Shown: one piece after another, positions 1 through 6,359 of the stretch
Numbering within the stretch: the first letter of the stretch is position 1
Layout of the letters: every line of letters begins with the position of its first letter
Origin: an uncultured Enterobacter sp.
GTDB lineage: Bacteria > Pseudomonadota > Gammaproteobacteria > Enterobacterales > Enterobacteriaceae
Direction of reading: 5' to 3'
NCBI GenBank assembly: GCA_946477805.1
Contig: CAMKZP010000095.1
Coordinates: 1 to 9,874, forward strand
DNA length: 9,874 nt
The notes under the pieces: model-generated
The model's input: only the letters and a program-made list of their open reading frames with translations
Databases searched by the model: none
What the model was told of the DNA's origin: nothing
Position numbers and translations under genes: made by a program

Positions 1-61
1 ACAATAAATACCCTCATTATTATACGCAGCTACATTTTTATTTTTTGCCCCTACCCCCTCA

Positions 62-90
62 CCGATTAACGGCAACTTTCGGTTAATGGG
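62..90. promoter_or_regulatory. Imperfect inverted repeat in the acrE leader (possible operator or 5'UTR hairpin)
   Basis: The arms CCgATTAACgG (62-72) and CgGTTAATgGG (80-90) are complementary apart from two symmetric G/G mismatches, with a 7-nt centre. The repeat lies just before the acrE ribosome binding site (AAAGGAA, 96-102). In E. coli the TetR-family repressor AcrS is encoded divergently beside acrE, so an operator here is plausible, but this is inference. A TATTAT hexamer at 18-23 could be a -10 box, but its -35 would fall outside the window, so no promoter is called. The rest of 1-107 is AT-rich with T and C tracts. Confidence 0.3.
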
Positions 91-107
91 TAGCTAAAGG
101 AACAGTA

Positions 108-1247
108 ATGACGAACCATTTCAGACTTTTGCCCTTATCCGGTTTTATTGTCTGCGCCCTGCTGCTCGCGGGGTGCGATGGGCAGGAAAATCAACACCCG
201 CAGGCGCAGGCCCCTCAGGTTAGCGTTCACATTGTTAAAAGCGCTCCGCTGGCGGTAACAACGGAGCTGCCGGGCAGAACCGACGCGTTTCGCGTCGCCG
301 AAGTTCGCCCTCAGGTGAGCGGTATTATTCTGCACCGTAATTTCACGGAAGGCAGCGACGTAAAAGCGGGCGAATCGCTTTACCTAATCGATCCTGCCAC
401 CTATCAGGCTGCCTACGACAATGCAAAGGGCGAACTGGCAAAAGCGCAGGCGGCAGCCACTATTGCTCGCCTGACGGTGAAGCGTTATCTCCCGCTGGTC
501 GGCACGCAGTACGTCAGCAGGCAGGAGTACGATCAGGCGGTTGCAACGGCACAGCAGGCCGACGCCAGCGTCGTTGCCGCGCAGGCTGGCGTGGAAAGCG
601 CGCGTATCAACCTTGCTTACACCAAAGTGACATCGCCGATCGACGGCCGTATCGGTAAATCCAGCGTCACCGAAGGGGCGCTCGTCACCACCGGGCAATC
701 TGCCGCGCTGGCAACCGTCCAGCAGCTTGATCCTATTTATGTCGACGTGACGCAGTCCAGCAGCGATTTCATGCGTCTGAAACAGACCAGCCTGCAAAAA
801 GGCGATGGCACCCGCTCCGTTGAGCTGCTGATGGAAAATGGTCAGCCTTATCCTCTCAAAGGCACGCTGCAGTTCTCTGATGTCACGGTGGACGAAAGCA
901 CCGGCTCAATTACGCTGCGCGCGATCTTTCCTAATCCTCAGCATATGCTTCTGCCGGGCATGTTTGTCCGCGCGCGTATTGATGAAGGCATACAGCCGAA
1001 TGCCATTCTGGTTCCCCAACAGGGCGTGACCCGCACACCGCGCGGCGATGCAACCGTACTGGTGGTGAACGATAAAAACCAGGTTGAAACGCGCACTGTT
1101 GTGGCGCCGCAGGCCATTGGTGACCGCTGGCTGGTGACGGAGGGGCTGAAAAATGGCGATCGCGTCATTGTGAGTGGCTTACAAAAAGTTCACCCGGGCG
1201 TCTCCGTTGTGGCGACACCGGATACCGCCGTTACTCCAGCCAGCTAA
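108..1247 (+). CDS. acrE: AcrE, periplasmic adaptor (membrane fusion) lipoprotein of the AcrEF efflux pump
   Basis: AcrE is the RND-type periplasmic adaptor that links the AcrF pump to the outer-membrane channel (TolC in E. coli), giving multidrug efflux. The N terminus is a lipoprotein signal with lipobox L20-A21-G22-C23. Asp24 at +2 is the classic inner-membrane retention signal. The first half of the lipoyl domain lies near residues 61-95 (VRPQVSGIIL, ending at GESLYLIDP). An Ala/Gln-rich alpha-hairpin covers about 96-165, and the second lipoyl half follows from INLAYTKVTSPIDGRIGKS (167-185). A beta-barrel (about 208-290, ending LLPGMFVRARID) and a membrane-proximal domain (about 298-370) complete the fold. 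The start has a good RBS, AAAGGAA, 5 nt upstream. Compared with E. coli AcrE from memory, it is about 6 residues shorter, mostly near residues 226-236. It precedes acrF by 11 nt. The AcrA paralogue is the alternative, but the neighbours yhdV and yhdW and the acrEF position favour AcrE. Confidence 0.95.
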   Translation: MTNHFRLLPLSGFIVCALLLAGCDGQENQHPQAQAPQVSVHIVKSAPLAVTTELPGRTDAFRVAEVRPQVSGIILHRNFTEGSDVKAGESLYLIDPATYQAAYDNAKGELAKAQAAATIARLTVKRYLPLVGTQYVSRQEYDQAVATAQQADASVVAAQAGVESARINLAYTKVTSPIDGRIGKSSVTEGALVTTGQSAALATVQQLDPIYVDVTQSSSDFMRLKQTSLQKGDGTRSVELLMENGQPYPLKGTLQFSDVTVDESTGSITLRAIFPNPQHMLLPGMFVRARIDEGIQPNAILVPQQGVTRTPRGDATVLVVNDKNQVETRTVVAPQAIGDRWLVTEGLKNGDRVIVSGLQKVHPGVSVVATPDTAVTPAS

Positions 1248-1258
1248 GGGACGACTAC

Positions 1259-4200
1259 ATGGCTAATTTCTTTATACAGCGGCCGGTGTTTGCCTGGGTG
1301 CTCGCCATCATTTTAATGATTGCGGGCGGGCTGGCCATTTTACAACTGCCTGTGGCTCAGTACCCGACCATCGCCCCTCCTGCTGTGGCCGTCACGGCAA
1401 CCTACCCTGGCGCTGACGCGCAGACGGTTCAGGATACCGTGACGCAGGTTATCGAACAGAACATGAACGGCATCGACAACCTGATGTACATGTCCTCCAC
1501 CAGCGATTCAGCGGGTAACGTGACCATCACCCTGACGTTCGAGTCAGGCACCGATCCTGATATCGCACAGGTCCAGGTTCAGAACAAACTTCAGCTTGCG
1601 ATGCCCCTGTTGCCGCAGGAAGTGCAGCAACAGGGCATTGGCGTTAAGAAATCCAGCAGCAGCTTTCTGCTGGTGGCGGGCTTTGTGTCTGACAACCCAA
1701 ACCTCACTCAGGAAGACATCTCTGACTATGTCGCTTCAAACGTAAAAGACGCGATTAGCCGCACCTCTGGGGTGGGTGATGTTCAGCTGTTTGGCGCTCA
1801 GTACGCTATGCGCATCTGGCTCGACAGCAACGCGATGGATAAATACCAGCTCACGCCGCTGGATGTGATCAACCAGCTGAAAACGCAGAACGATCAAATC
1901 GCTGCGGGCCAGCTGGGCGGATCGCCTTCTGTGCCGGGACAACAGTTAAACGCCTCTATTATCGCTCAGACACGGTTGAAGTCGCCGGAGGAGTTTGGTC
2001 GGGTAACGCTGAAGGTGAATCAGGACGGCTCGATGGTGCATCTCAAGGATGTGGCGCGGATTGAGCTGGGTGGTGAAAACTACAATATGGTCACCAAAAT
2101 CAACGGCCAGACCGCAACGGGTCTCGGGATCAAACTGGCAACCGGGGCAAATGCGCTAAATACTGCCGCAGCGATCAAGAGCGAGCTGGCGCAGCTACAA
2201 CCGTTCTTCCCTCAGGGGCTGAAAGTTGTGTATCCCTACGACACAACGCCATTTGTGACCATCTCCATCCACGAAGTGGTGAAAACGCTGTTTGAAGCGA
2301 TCGTCCTCGTATTCCTGGTGATGTACCTGTTCCTGCAAAACCTGCGGGCAACCCTGATCCCCACCATCGCTGTACCCGTCGTGCTGCTAGGGACCTTTGC
2401 CGTCCTGGCGGCCTTTGGCTTCTCCATCAACACCCTCACGATGTTCGGGATGGTGCTGGCGATAGGCCTGCTGGTTGATGATGCCATCGTGGTGGTCGAA
2501 AACGTCGAGCGCGTGATGGTTGAGGATAAGCTGCCGCCAAAAGAAGCAACGCAGAAATCCATGGAGCAGATCCAGGGCGCGCTGGTAGGTATTGCCATGG
2601 TGCTGTCGGCGGTGTTCATTCCGATGGCGTTCTTTGGCGGGTCAACCGGGGCTATCTATCGTCAGTTCTCGCTCACCATTGTCTCCGCGATGGCGCTGTC
2701 GGTTCTGGTTGCGTTGATCCTCACCCCTGCGCTTTGTGCCACCTTGCTCAAACCCGCCTCCAGCGAGCATCATGAAAGCAAAGGCGGCTTCTTCGGCTGG
2801 TTCAACGCGCTCTTTGATAGAAGCGTGGGGCATTACAGCAACAGCGTAAGCGGTATTTTACGTAAGACCGGGCGTTATCTGCTCGTCTACCTCATCATCG
2901 TCGGGGGGATGGCGGTTCTCTTCCTGCGCTTACCCACCTCGTTCCTGCCTGAAGAAGATCAGGGCGTGTTTATGACGATGGTCCAGCTTCCGGCAGGGGC
3001 AACGCAGATGCGTACCCAGCAGGTGCTCGATCAGGTTCAGGATTATTATCTGACGAAAGAGAAGGCGAACGTTCAGTCCGTCTTTACGGTCAACGGATTT
3101 AGCTTTAGCGGCCAGGGGCAAAACTCGGGTATTGCCTTCGTGAGCCTGAAACCATGGGAAGATCGTCCGGGCAAGGAAAACAGCGTTGAGGCGATCGTTA
3201 GCCGTGCGGCAGGCGCCTTTAGCCAAATCAAAGATGGCCTCATTTTTCCGTTCAACTTACCGGCCATTCTCGAACTGGGTACCGCGACCGGCTTCGACTT
3301 TGAGCTGATTGATCAGGCAAACCTGGGGCATACGCAGCTGACCCAGGCCCGTAACCAGCTTTTGGGTATGGTAAAACAGTACCCTGACCTGCTGGTACGC
3401 GTGCGTCCTAACGGCCTGGAAGACACGCCTCAGTTTAAGCTGGATGTCGATCAGGAGAAGGCGCAAGCGTTAGGTATCAGCCTTGCTGAAGTTAACCAGA
3501 CGGTGTCGACGGCATTGGGCGGCACCTATGTAAACGACTTTATCGACCATGGTCGGGTGAAGAAAGTGTACGTGCAAGCCGATGCCCGCTTCCGCATGTT
3601 GCCAGGTGATATCAATAACCTCTATGTGCGCAGTGCAAACGGTGAAATGGTCCCGTTCTCTGCTTTCAGTAGTTCCCACTGGGTGTACGGTTCTCCGCGG
3701 CTGGAACGCTACAACGGAATGCCTTCGATGGAGATCCTCGGTGAGTCTGCGCCGGGTAAAAGTACCGGAGAAGCTATGGCGATGCTGGAAAGCCTGGCCT
3801 CGAAGCTACCTTCCGGTATCGGATACGACTGGACGGGAATGTCATATCAGGAACGCCTCTCCGGCAACCAGGCGCCTGCGCTGTACGCTATTTCGTTGAT
3901 AGTGGTGTTCCTGTGCCTGGCGGCCCTTTATGAAAGCTGGTCTATACCGTTCTCCGTCATGCTGGTTGTGCCGTTAGGGGTGATAGGGGCGCTTCTTGCG
4001 GCCTCACTGCGTGGGCTAAACAATGATGTTTACTTCCAGGTGGGTCTGCTCACCACGGTTGGTTTGTCAGCCAAAAACGCCATTCTGATCGTTGAGTTTG
4101 CAAAAGAACTTATGGATAAAGAGGGCAAGGGGATCATTGAAGCCACGCTGGAAGCCTCGCGGATGCGTTTACGCCCTATCCTGATGACTTCTCTCGCGTT

Positions 4201-4372
4201 TATTCTTGGCGTTATGCCACTGGTCGTCAGCAGCGGTGCGGGGAGTGGCGCACAAAATGCTGTCGGGACGGGTGTAATGGGGGGAATGCTATCAGCGACT
4301 CTGCTGGCTATTTTCTTCGTGCCCGTTTTCTTCGTGGTTGTCCGACGCCGTTTTACGCGTCATAAGGGCTAA
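1259..4372 (+). CDS. acrF: AcrF, inner-membrane RND multidrug efflux transporter
   Basis: AcrF is the trimeric, proton-driven pump subunit (HAE1/AcrB family) that captures drugs from the periplasm and outer leaflet. The 1037 residues show the RND layout: TM1 (about 10-28), a large periplasmic loop, TM2-TM6 (about 340-495), TM7 (about 538-557), a second periplasmic loop, and TM8-TM12 (about 873-1027). The proton-relay residues are present: Asp407-Asp408 in GLLVDDAIVVVENVERVM, Lys939 in LSAKNAIL, Arg970 and Thr977. The phenylalanine pocket known from AcrB is intact as Phe136, Phe178, Phe609, Phe614, Phe616 and Phe627, and the glycine-rich switch loop is GFSFSGQGQNSG (613-624). The gene is co-transcribed with acrE (11-nt gap, RBS AAGGGACG overlapping the acrE stop) and ends before an intrinsic terminator. 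Nothing suggests damage. The AcrB paralogue is the only real alternative; the short C terminus (RRRFTRHKG) and the locus fit AcrF. Confidence 0.96.
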   Translation: MANFFIQRPVFAWVLAIILMIAGGLAILQLPVAQYPTIAPPAVAVTATYPGADAQTVQDTVTQVIEQNMNGIDNLMYMSSTSDSAGNVTITLTFESGTDPDIAQVQVQNKLQLAMPLLPQEVQQQGIGVKKSSSSFLLVAGFVSDNPNLTQEDISDYVASNVKDAISRTSGVGDVQLFGAQYAMRIWLDSNAMDKYQLTPLDVINQLKTQNDQIAAGQLGGSPSVPGQQLNASIIAQTRLKSPEEFGRVTLKVNQDGSMVHLKDVARIELGGENYNMVTKINGQTATGLGIKLATGANALNTAAAIKSELAQLQPFFPQGLKVVYPYDTTPFVTISIHEVVKTLFEAIVLVFLVMYLFLQNLRATLIPTIAVPVVLLGTFAVLAAFGFSINTLTMFGMVLAIGLLVDDAIVVVENVERVMVEDKLPPKEATQKSMEQIQGALVGIAMVLSAVFIPMAFFGGSTGAIYRQFSLTIVSAMALSVLVALILTPALCATLLKPASSEHHESKGGFFGWFNALFDRSVGHYSNSVSGILRKTGRYLLVYLIIVGGMAVLFLRLPTSFLPEEDQGVFMTMVQLPAGATQMRTQQVLDQVQDYYLTKEKANVQSVFTVNGFSFSGQGQNSGIAFVSLKPWEDRPGKENSVEAIVSRAAGAFSQIKDGLIFPFNLPAILELGTATGFDFELIDQANLGHTQLTQARNQLLGMVKQYPDLLVRVRPNGLEDTPQFKLDVDQEKAQALGISLAEVNQTVSTALGGTYVNDFIDHGRVKKVYVQADARFRMLPGDINNLYVRSANGEMVPFSAFSSSHWVYGSPRLERYNGMPSMEILGESAPGKSTGEAMAMLESLASKLPSGIGYDWTGMSYQERLSGNQAPALYAISLIVVFLCLAALYESWSIPFSVMLVVPLGVIGALLAASLRGLNNDVYFQVGLLTTVGLSAKNAILIVEFAKELMDKEGKGIIEATLEASRMRLRPILMTSLAFILGVMPLVVSSGAGSGAQNAVGTGVMGGMLSATLLAIFFVPVFFVVVRRRFTRHKG

Positions 4373-4383
4373 ACATTAGCGAA

Positions 4384-4409
4384 AGGCACCTCTGGTGCCT
4401 TTTTTATTT
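4384..4409 (+). terminator. Intrinsic terminator of acrEF
   Basis: The stem AGGCACC (4384-4390) pairs perfectly with GGTGCCT (4394-4400) around a TCT loop and runs straight into TTTTTTATTT. The stem can extend by two A-T pairs. It starts 11 nt after the acrF stop codon. Confidence 0.9.
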
Positions 4410-4441
4410 AACGCAAATGTTGCTATAAAAAATTGTCTCAG

Positions 4442-4489
4442 CTCCATACTTTCTCCATTCATTTATTCGGCAAACTCTTTTTTCTCCAT
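4442..4489. repeat. Three CTCCAT repeats, helically phased, upstream of yhdV
   Basis: CTCCAT occurs at 4442-4447, 4453-4458 and 4484-4489. The last two lie in a longer match, TTTCTCCAT (4450-4458 and 4481-4489), followed by CATTT-like sequence. The offsets are 11 and 31 bp, close to one and three turns of the helix. They lie in AT-rich DNA between the acrF terminator and the presumed yhdV promoter. They may be binding sites or low-complexity chance. Confidence 0.3.
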
Positions 4490-4547
4490 CATTTTTACAA
4501 TCTACATAATTTGAGATTATTCACCCTGCAACCAGGGCTTATGCCGG

Positions 4548-4556
4548 TGGTAAAAT
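4548..4556 (+). promoter_or_regulatory. Probable extended -10 promoter of yhdV
   Basis: TGGTAAAAT combines the extended -10 dinucleotide TG (4548-4549) with a 5/6 match to TATAAT (4551-4556). The hexamer expected 17 bp upstream (GCAACC, 4528-4533) is not a good -35, which fits an extended -10 promoter. Transcription would start near 4563, giving a leader of about 60 nt. An independent promoter is expected because yhdV sits between two terminators. Confidence 0.45.
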
Positions 4557-4622
4557 AGCCTTCGATTCGTTTATTGCCCTTTTGGCCTTAAAGCGAATGA
4601 ATGAAAATACTGAGGTAACATC

Positions 4623-4844
4623 ATGAAAAGATTCATTTCCGTTGCACTTCTCGCTGCGCTGCTTGCTGGATGCGCGCACGATTCTCCGTGTGTACCGGTT
4701 TACGACGATCAGGGCCGTCTGGTTCATACCAACACCTGTATGAAAGGCACCACTCAGGATAACTGGGAAACTGCCGGCGCGATTGCTGGCGGCGCAGCTG
4801 CGATAGCTGGCCTGACACTGGGTATCGTCGCCCTGACCAAATAA
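4623..4844 (+). CDS. yhdV: YhdV, small predicted outer-membrane lipoprotein of unknown function
   Basis: I recognise this 73-residue protein as the enterobacterial YhdV family, whose function is not known to me. The signal peptide MKRFISVALLAALLAGC carries the lipobox L14-A15-G16-C17. Ala18 at +2 has no inner-membrane retention signal, so outer-membrane sorting is predicted. The mature part has a short polar region with two further cysteines (Cys23, Cys39) that could form a disulfide. A Gly/Ala-rich hydrophobic segment follows (about 51-71, AGAIAGGAAAIAGLTLGIVA), resembling the glycine-zipper segments of other small envelope lipoproteins. The start has a good RBS (TGAGGTAA, 4611-4618). It forms a single-gene unit with its own promoter and terminator, so its position beside acrEF does not show that it works with the pump. 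Confidence 0.88.
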   Translation: MKRFISVALLAALLAGCAHDSPCVPVYDDQGRLVHTNTCMKGTTQDNWETAGAIAGGAAAIAGLTLGIVALTK

Positions 4845-4856
4845 CCCCACTCTTTG

Positions 4857-4884
4857 AAAGCGCGGCGCTGCCGCGCTTTTGCTT
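4857..4884 (+). terminator. Intrinsic terminator of yhdV
   Basis: AAAGCGCGGC (4857-4866) pairs perfectly with GCCGCGCTTT (4870-4879) around a 3-nt loop, followed by TGCTTTT. The G+C-rich core and T-rich tail 12 nt after the yhdV stop make this a clear rho-independent terminator. Confidence 0.88.
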
Positions 4885-5005
4885 TTGAATAGTGCAGCCA
4901 TTCCAAGCAGGTATAAAAAGCGCACCTTCTCTTTTCCCTTCACTTAATTTAGATCGTCTTACAATCACATTTTTATTGTCGCGTGATTTAATTTTCATAT
5001 TACAT

Positions 5006-5021
5006 CGTGATGATTTTCACA
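5006..5021. promoter_or_regulatory. CRP-like binding site
   Basis: CGTGA-N6-TCACA matches the CRP consensus TGTGA-N6-TCACA at 9 of 10 core positions and is followed by TAT. It lies about 232 bp upstream of the predicted sigma-54 start, too far for a class I/II role there, so it would serve another promoter. A weak TATCTT hexamer (5065-5070) is the only nearby -10 candidate I see, without a good -35. AT-rich DNA raises the chance of a random match. Confidence 0.35.
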
Positions 5022-5089
5022 TATTAATTACATTACAGATCCTGCCAATATTCACGTCCGAAACTATCTTGCATCTTTATCTCACCGTT

Positions 5090-5102
5090 AATCAAAATTT
5101 TG
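5090..5102 (+). promoter_or_regulatory. IHF consensus match
   Basis: AATCAAAATTTTG fits the IHF core consensus WATCAANNNNTTR at every defined position. IHF usually bends DNA between NtrC sites and a sigma-54 promoter. This one lies upstream of both NtrC-like sites and touches the distal one, which weakens the case. Confidence 0.25.
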
Positions 5103-5116
5103 CTCTGATTTGTGGC
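5102..5116. promoter_or_regulatory. Possible distal NtrC site
   Basis: GCTCT-N5-GTGGC matches the NtrC pattern GCACC-N5-GGTGC at 6 of 10 positions. It is centred at 5109, about -137 from the predicted start and exactly 30 bp (three helical turns) from the better proximal site. Both sites continue into GC on the right. It is weak on its own; the spacing is the main support. Confidence 0.35.
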
Positions 5117-5131
5117 GCAGGTTGGAATTTC

Positions 5132-5146
5132 GCACCATTTCAGGGC
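5132..5146. promoter_or_regulatory. Probable proximal NtrC enhancer site
   Basis: GCACC-N5-AGGGC matches the NtrC pattern GCACC-N5-GGTGC at 8 of 10 positions with a perfect left half. Its centre (5139) is about -107 from the predicted sigma-54 start. From established knowledge, the glnA enhancers sit near -108 and -140. My recollection that yhdWXYZ belongs to the E. coli NtrC regulon supports the call. Confidence 0.55.
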
Positions 5147-5218
5147 GCTCGGTTTATTTAACCCTGTCTACACTCAGCTTGATGCGTTTAATAATCCCCA
5201 TTTCGTTGAACGTAAAAC

Positions 5219-5235
5219 CTGGCATTACGTTTGCT
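5219..5235 (+). promoter_or_regulatory. Sigma-54 (RpoN) promoter of yhdWXYZ
   Basis: CTGGCATTACGTTTGCT matches the sigma-54 consensus YTGGCAC-N5-TTGCW. The invariant GG (5221-5222, -25/-24) and GC (5233-5234, -13/-12) have the required 12-bp register, and the only core mismatch is T for C in GGCAC. The start would be near 5246, leaving a leader of about 75 nt before yhdW. The TTG at 5231-5233 that could extend the yhdW frame upstream lies inside this -12 element, so it cannot be the start on this transcript. Confidence 0.75.
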
Positions 5236-5242
5236 TTATAAA

Positions 5243-5254
5243 CGTTGGCCAACG
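5243..5254. repeat. Perfect 12-nt palindrome at the yhdW transcription start
   Basis: CGTTGGCCAACG is its own reverse complement and spans the predicted sigma-54 start near 5246. It could be an operator or a short 5'-end hairpin in the leader. No known regulator is recognised. Confidence 0.5.
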
Positions 5255-5270
5255 CCACAGACAGGTAAAA

Positions 5271-5284
5271 GCGTTTTAAAACGC
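5271..5284. repeat. Perfect 14-nt palindrome in the yhdW leader
   Basis: GCGTTTTAAAACGC is its own reverse complement and lies about 25-38 nt after the predicted start, 27 nt before the RBS. The position suits a roadblock repressor site. As RNA it would be a weak AU-rich hairpin and does not cover the RBS. Confidence 0.5.
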
Positions 5285-5320
5285 CCCTATAACGATAAAT
5301 TTCGCCTCACAGGATGCATT

Positions 5321-6346
5321 ATGAAAAAGACGATGATAGCCAGCCTGGCCGCTGCAGGTGTGATGTTTGCTGTAGCAGGTCAGGCCCACGCGGGCACGAC
5401 GCTGGATGCCGTTAAAAAGAAAGGTTTTGTACAATGCGGTATCAGCGACGGTTTGCCTGGCTTTTCTTATGCCGATGCTAACGGCAAATTTACCGGTATC
5501 GATGTTGATGTCTGCCGTGGCGTCGCCGCAGCCGTTTTCGGCGATGACAGCAAAGTAAAATACACGCCGCTGACGGCGAAAGAGCGTTTCACCGCCCTGC
5601 AGTCTGGCGAAGTGGATATGCTTTCACGCAACACCACCTGGACCTCCTCCCGGGATGCCGGCATGGGGATGTCGTTTACCGGCGTCACCTATTATGACGG
5701 CATCGGTTTTCTTACCCACAATAAAGCTGGCCTGAAAAGCGCCAAAGAGCTGGATGGTGCAACCGTCTGTATTCAGGCGGGAACCGATACCGAGCTTAAC
5801 GTCGCGGACTACTTCAAAGCAAACAGCATGAAGTACACCCCGGTGACGTTCGATCGTTCTGATGAATCAGCCAAAGCGCTGGAGTCAGGGCGCTGCGATA
5901 CGCTGGCTTCTGACCAGTCGCAACTGTACGCGCTGCGCATTAAGCTAAGTAACCCTGCCGAGTGGATCGTCCTGCCTGAAGTAATTTCCAAAGAGCCTCT
6001 GGGACCGGTTGTTCGCCGCGGTGACGAAGACTGGTTCTCCATCGTACGCTGGACGCTGTTTGCCATGCTGAATGCCGAAGAGATGGGTATTAACTCTAAA
6101 AATGTCGATGAAAAAGCCGCGAATCCGTCCACGCCGGACATGGCGCATCTGTTGGGCAAAGAAGGTGATTTTGGCAAAGATCTCAAGCTGGATAACAAAT
6201 GGGCGTATCACATCGTTAAGCAGGTAGGTAACTACGCTGAAATTTTCGAGCGAAACGTGGGATCGGAGAGCCCGCTGAAGATTAAACGCGGCCAGAACAA
6301 CCTCTGGAACAACGGCGGCATTCAGTACGCACCGCCAGTACGTTAA
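5321..6346 (+). CDS. yhdW: YhdW, periplasmic amino-acid-binding protein of an Aap/Bzt-type ABC importer
   Basis: YhdW captures amino acids in the periplasm and delivers them to the YhdX/YhdY permease pair. It is the counterpart of AapJ (Rhizobium general L-amino-acid permease) and BztA (Rhodobacter glutamate/glutamine/aspartate/asparagine uptake); the exact substrate range here is inferred. The 341 residues start with a Sec signal peptide (1-24, cut after AHA), then a solute-binding family 3 fold. Visible family motifs are GLPGFS (44-49), GKFTGIDVDVCRG (55-67), TAKERFTALQSGEVDMLSRN (85-104), GTDTELNVADYF (154-165) and the C-terminal NNLWNNGGIQYAPP (326-339). Four cysteines (39, 65, 150, 192) lie in family-typical positions. 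I chose ATG 5321 over the upstream TTG 5231 because it has an RBS (AGGA, 6-nt spacing), begins a proper signal peptide, and TTG 5231 lies inside the promoter. The frame is intact. I recall the E. coli K-12 copy as annotated pseudogene, so integrity is notable. Confidence 0.92.
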   Translation: MKKTMIASLAAAGVMFAVAGQAHAGTTLDAVKKKGFVQCGISDGLPGFSYADANGKFTGIDVDVCRGVAAAVFGDDSKVKYTPLTAKERFTALQSGEVDMLSRNTTWTSSRDAGMGMSFTGVTYYDGIGFLTHNKAGLKSAKELDGATVCIQAGTDTELNVADYFKANSMKYTPVTFDRSDESAKALESGRCDTLASDQSQLYALRIKLSNPAEWIVLPEVISKEPLGPVVRRGDEDWFSIVRWTLFAMLNAEEMGINSKNVDEKAANPSTPDMAHLLGKEGDFGKDLKLDNKWAYHIVKQVGNYAEIFERNVGSESPLKIKRGQNNLWNNGGIQYAPPVR

Positions 6347-6359
6347 GCAACGGCTGTAC

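Larger units (their letters stand above)
4885..5320. other. Gene-free, AT-rich control region upstream of yhdW
   Basis: No convincing gene lies here. An open frame from GTG 4892 to 5161 has no RBS and runs over the regulatory sites, so I regard it as spurious. Reading left to right, the region holds a CRP-like site (5006-5021), an IHF-consensus match (5090-5102), two NtrC-like sites (5102-5116, 5132-5146), an inverted repeat AACGTAA/TTACGTT (5209-5215 and 5225-5231), a sigma-54 promoter (5219-5235), two perfect palindromes (5243-5254, 5271-5284) and the yhdW RBS (AGGA, 5311-5314). The stretch 4885-5000 is AT-rich with nothing else I can support. Confidence 0.7.

Noticed and set aside
1..35. 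Start of a divergent acrS gene
   Set aside because: The only minus-strand ATG codons (15-17 and 33-35) give either an immediate stop or a few residues unlike the AcrS N terminus, so acrS is outside the window or absent.
384..797. Long minus-strand frame opposite acrE
   Set aside because: It is a shadow of the acrE coding frame. Composition and lack of an RBS give no support; similar shadows lie opposite acrF, yhdW, yhdX, yhdY and yhdZ.
4539..4998. Two overlapping minus-strand frames (4539-4943 and 4633-4998) opposite yhdV
   Set aside because: They are antisense to a recognised lipoprotein gene with a good RBS, cross its terminator, and show no recognisable protein features.
4892..5161. 89-residue open frame starting GTG after the yhdV terminator
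   Set aside because: No ribosome binding site, low-complexity AT-derived composition, no recognisable domain, and it overlaps the CRP-like and NtrC-like sites.
5231..5320. N-terminal extension of yhdW from TTG 5231 (30 extra residues)
   Set aside because: It would bury a clear signal peptide, has no RBS, and its TTG lies inside the sigma-54 -12 element upstream of the predicted transcript start.
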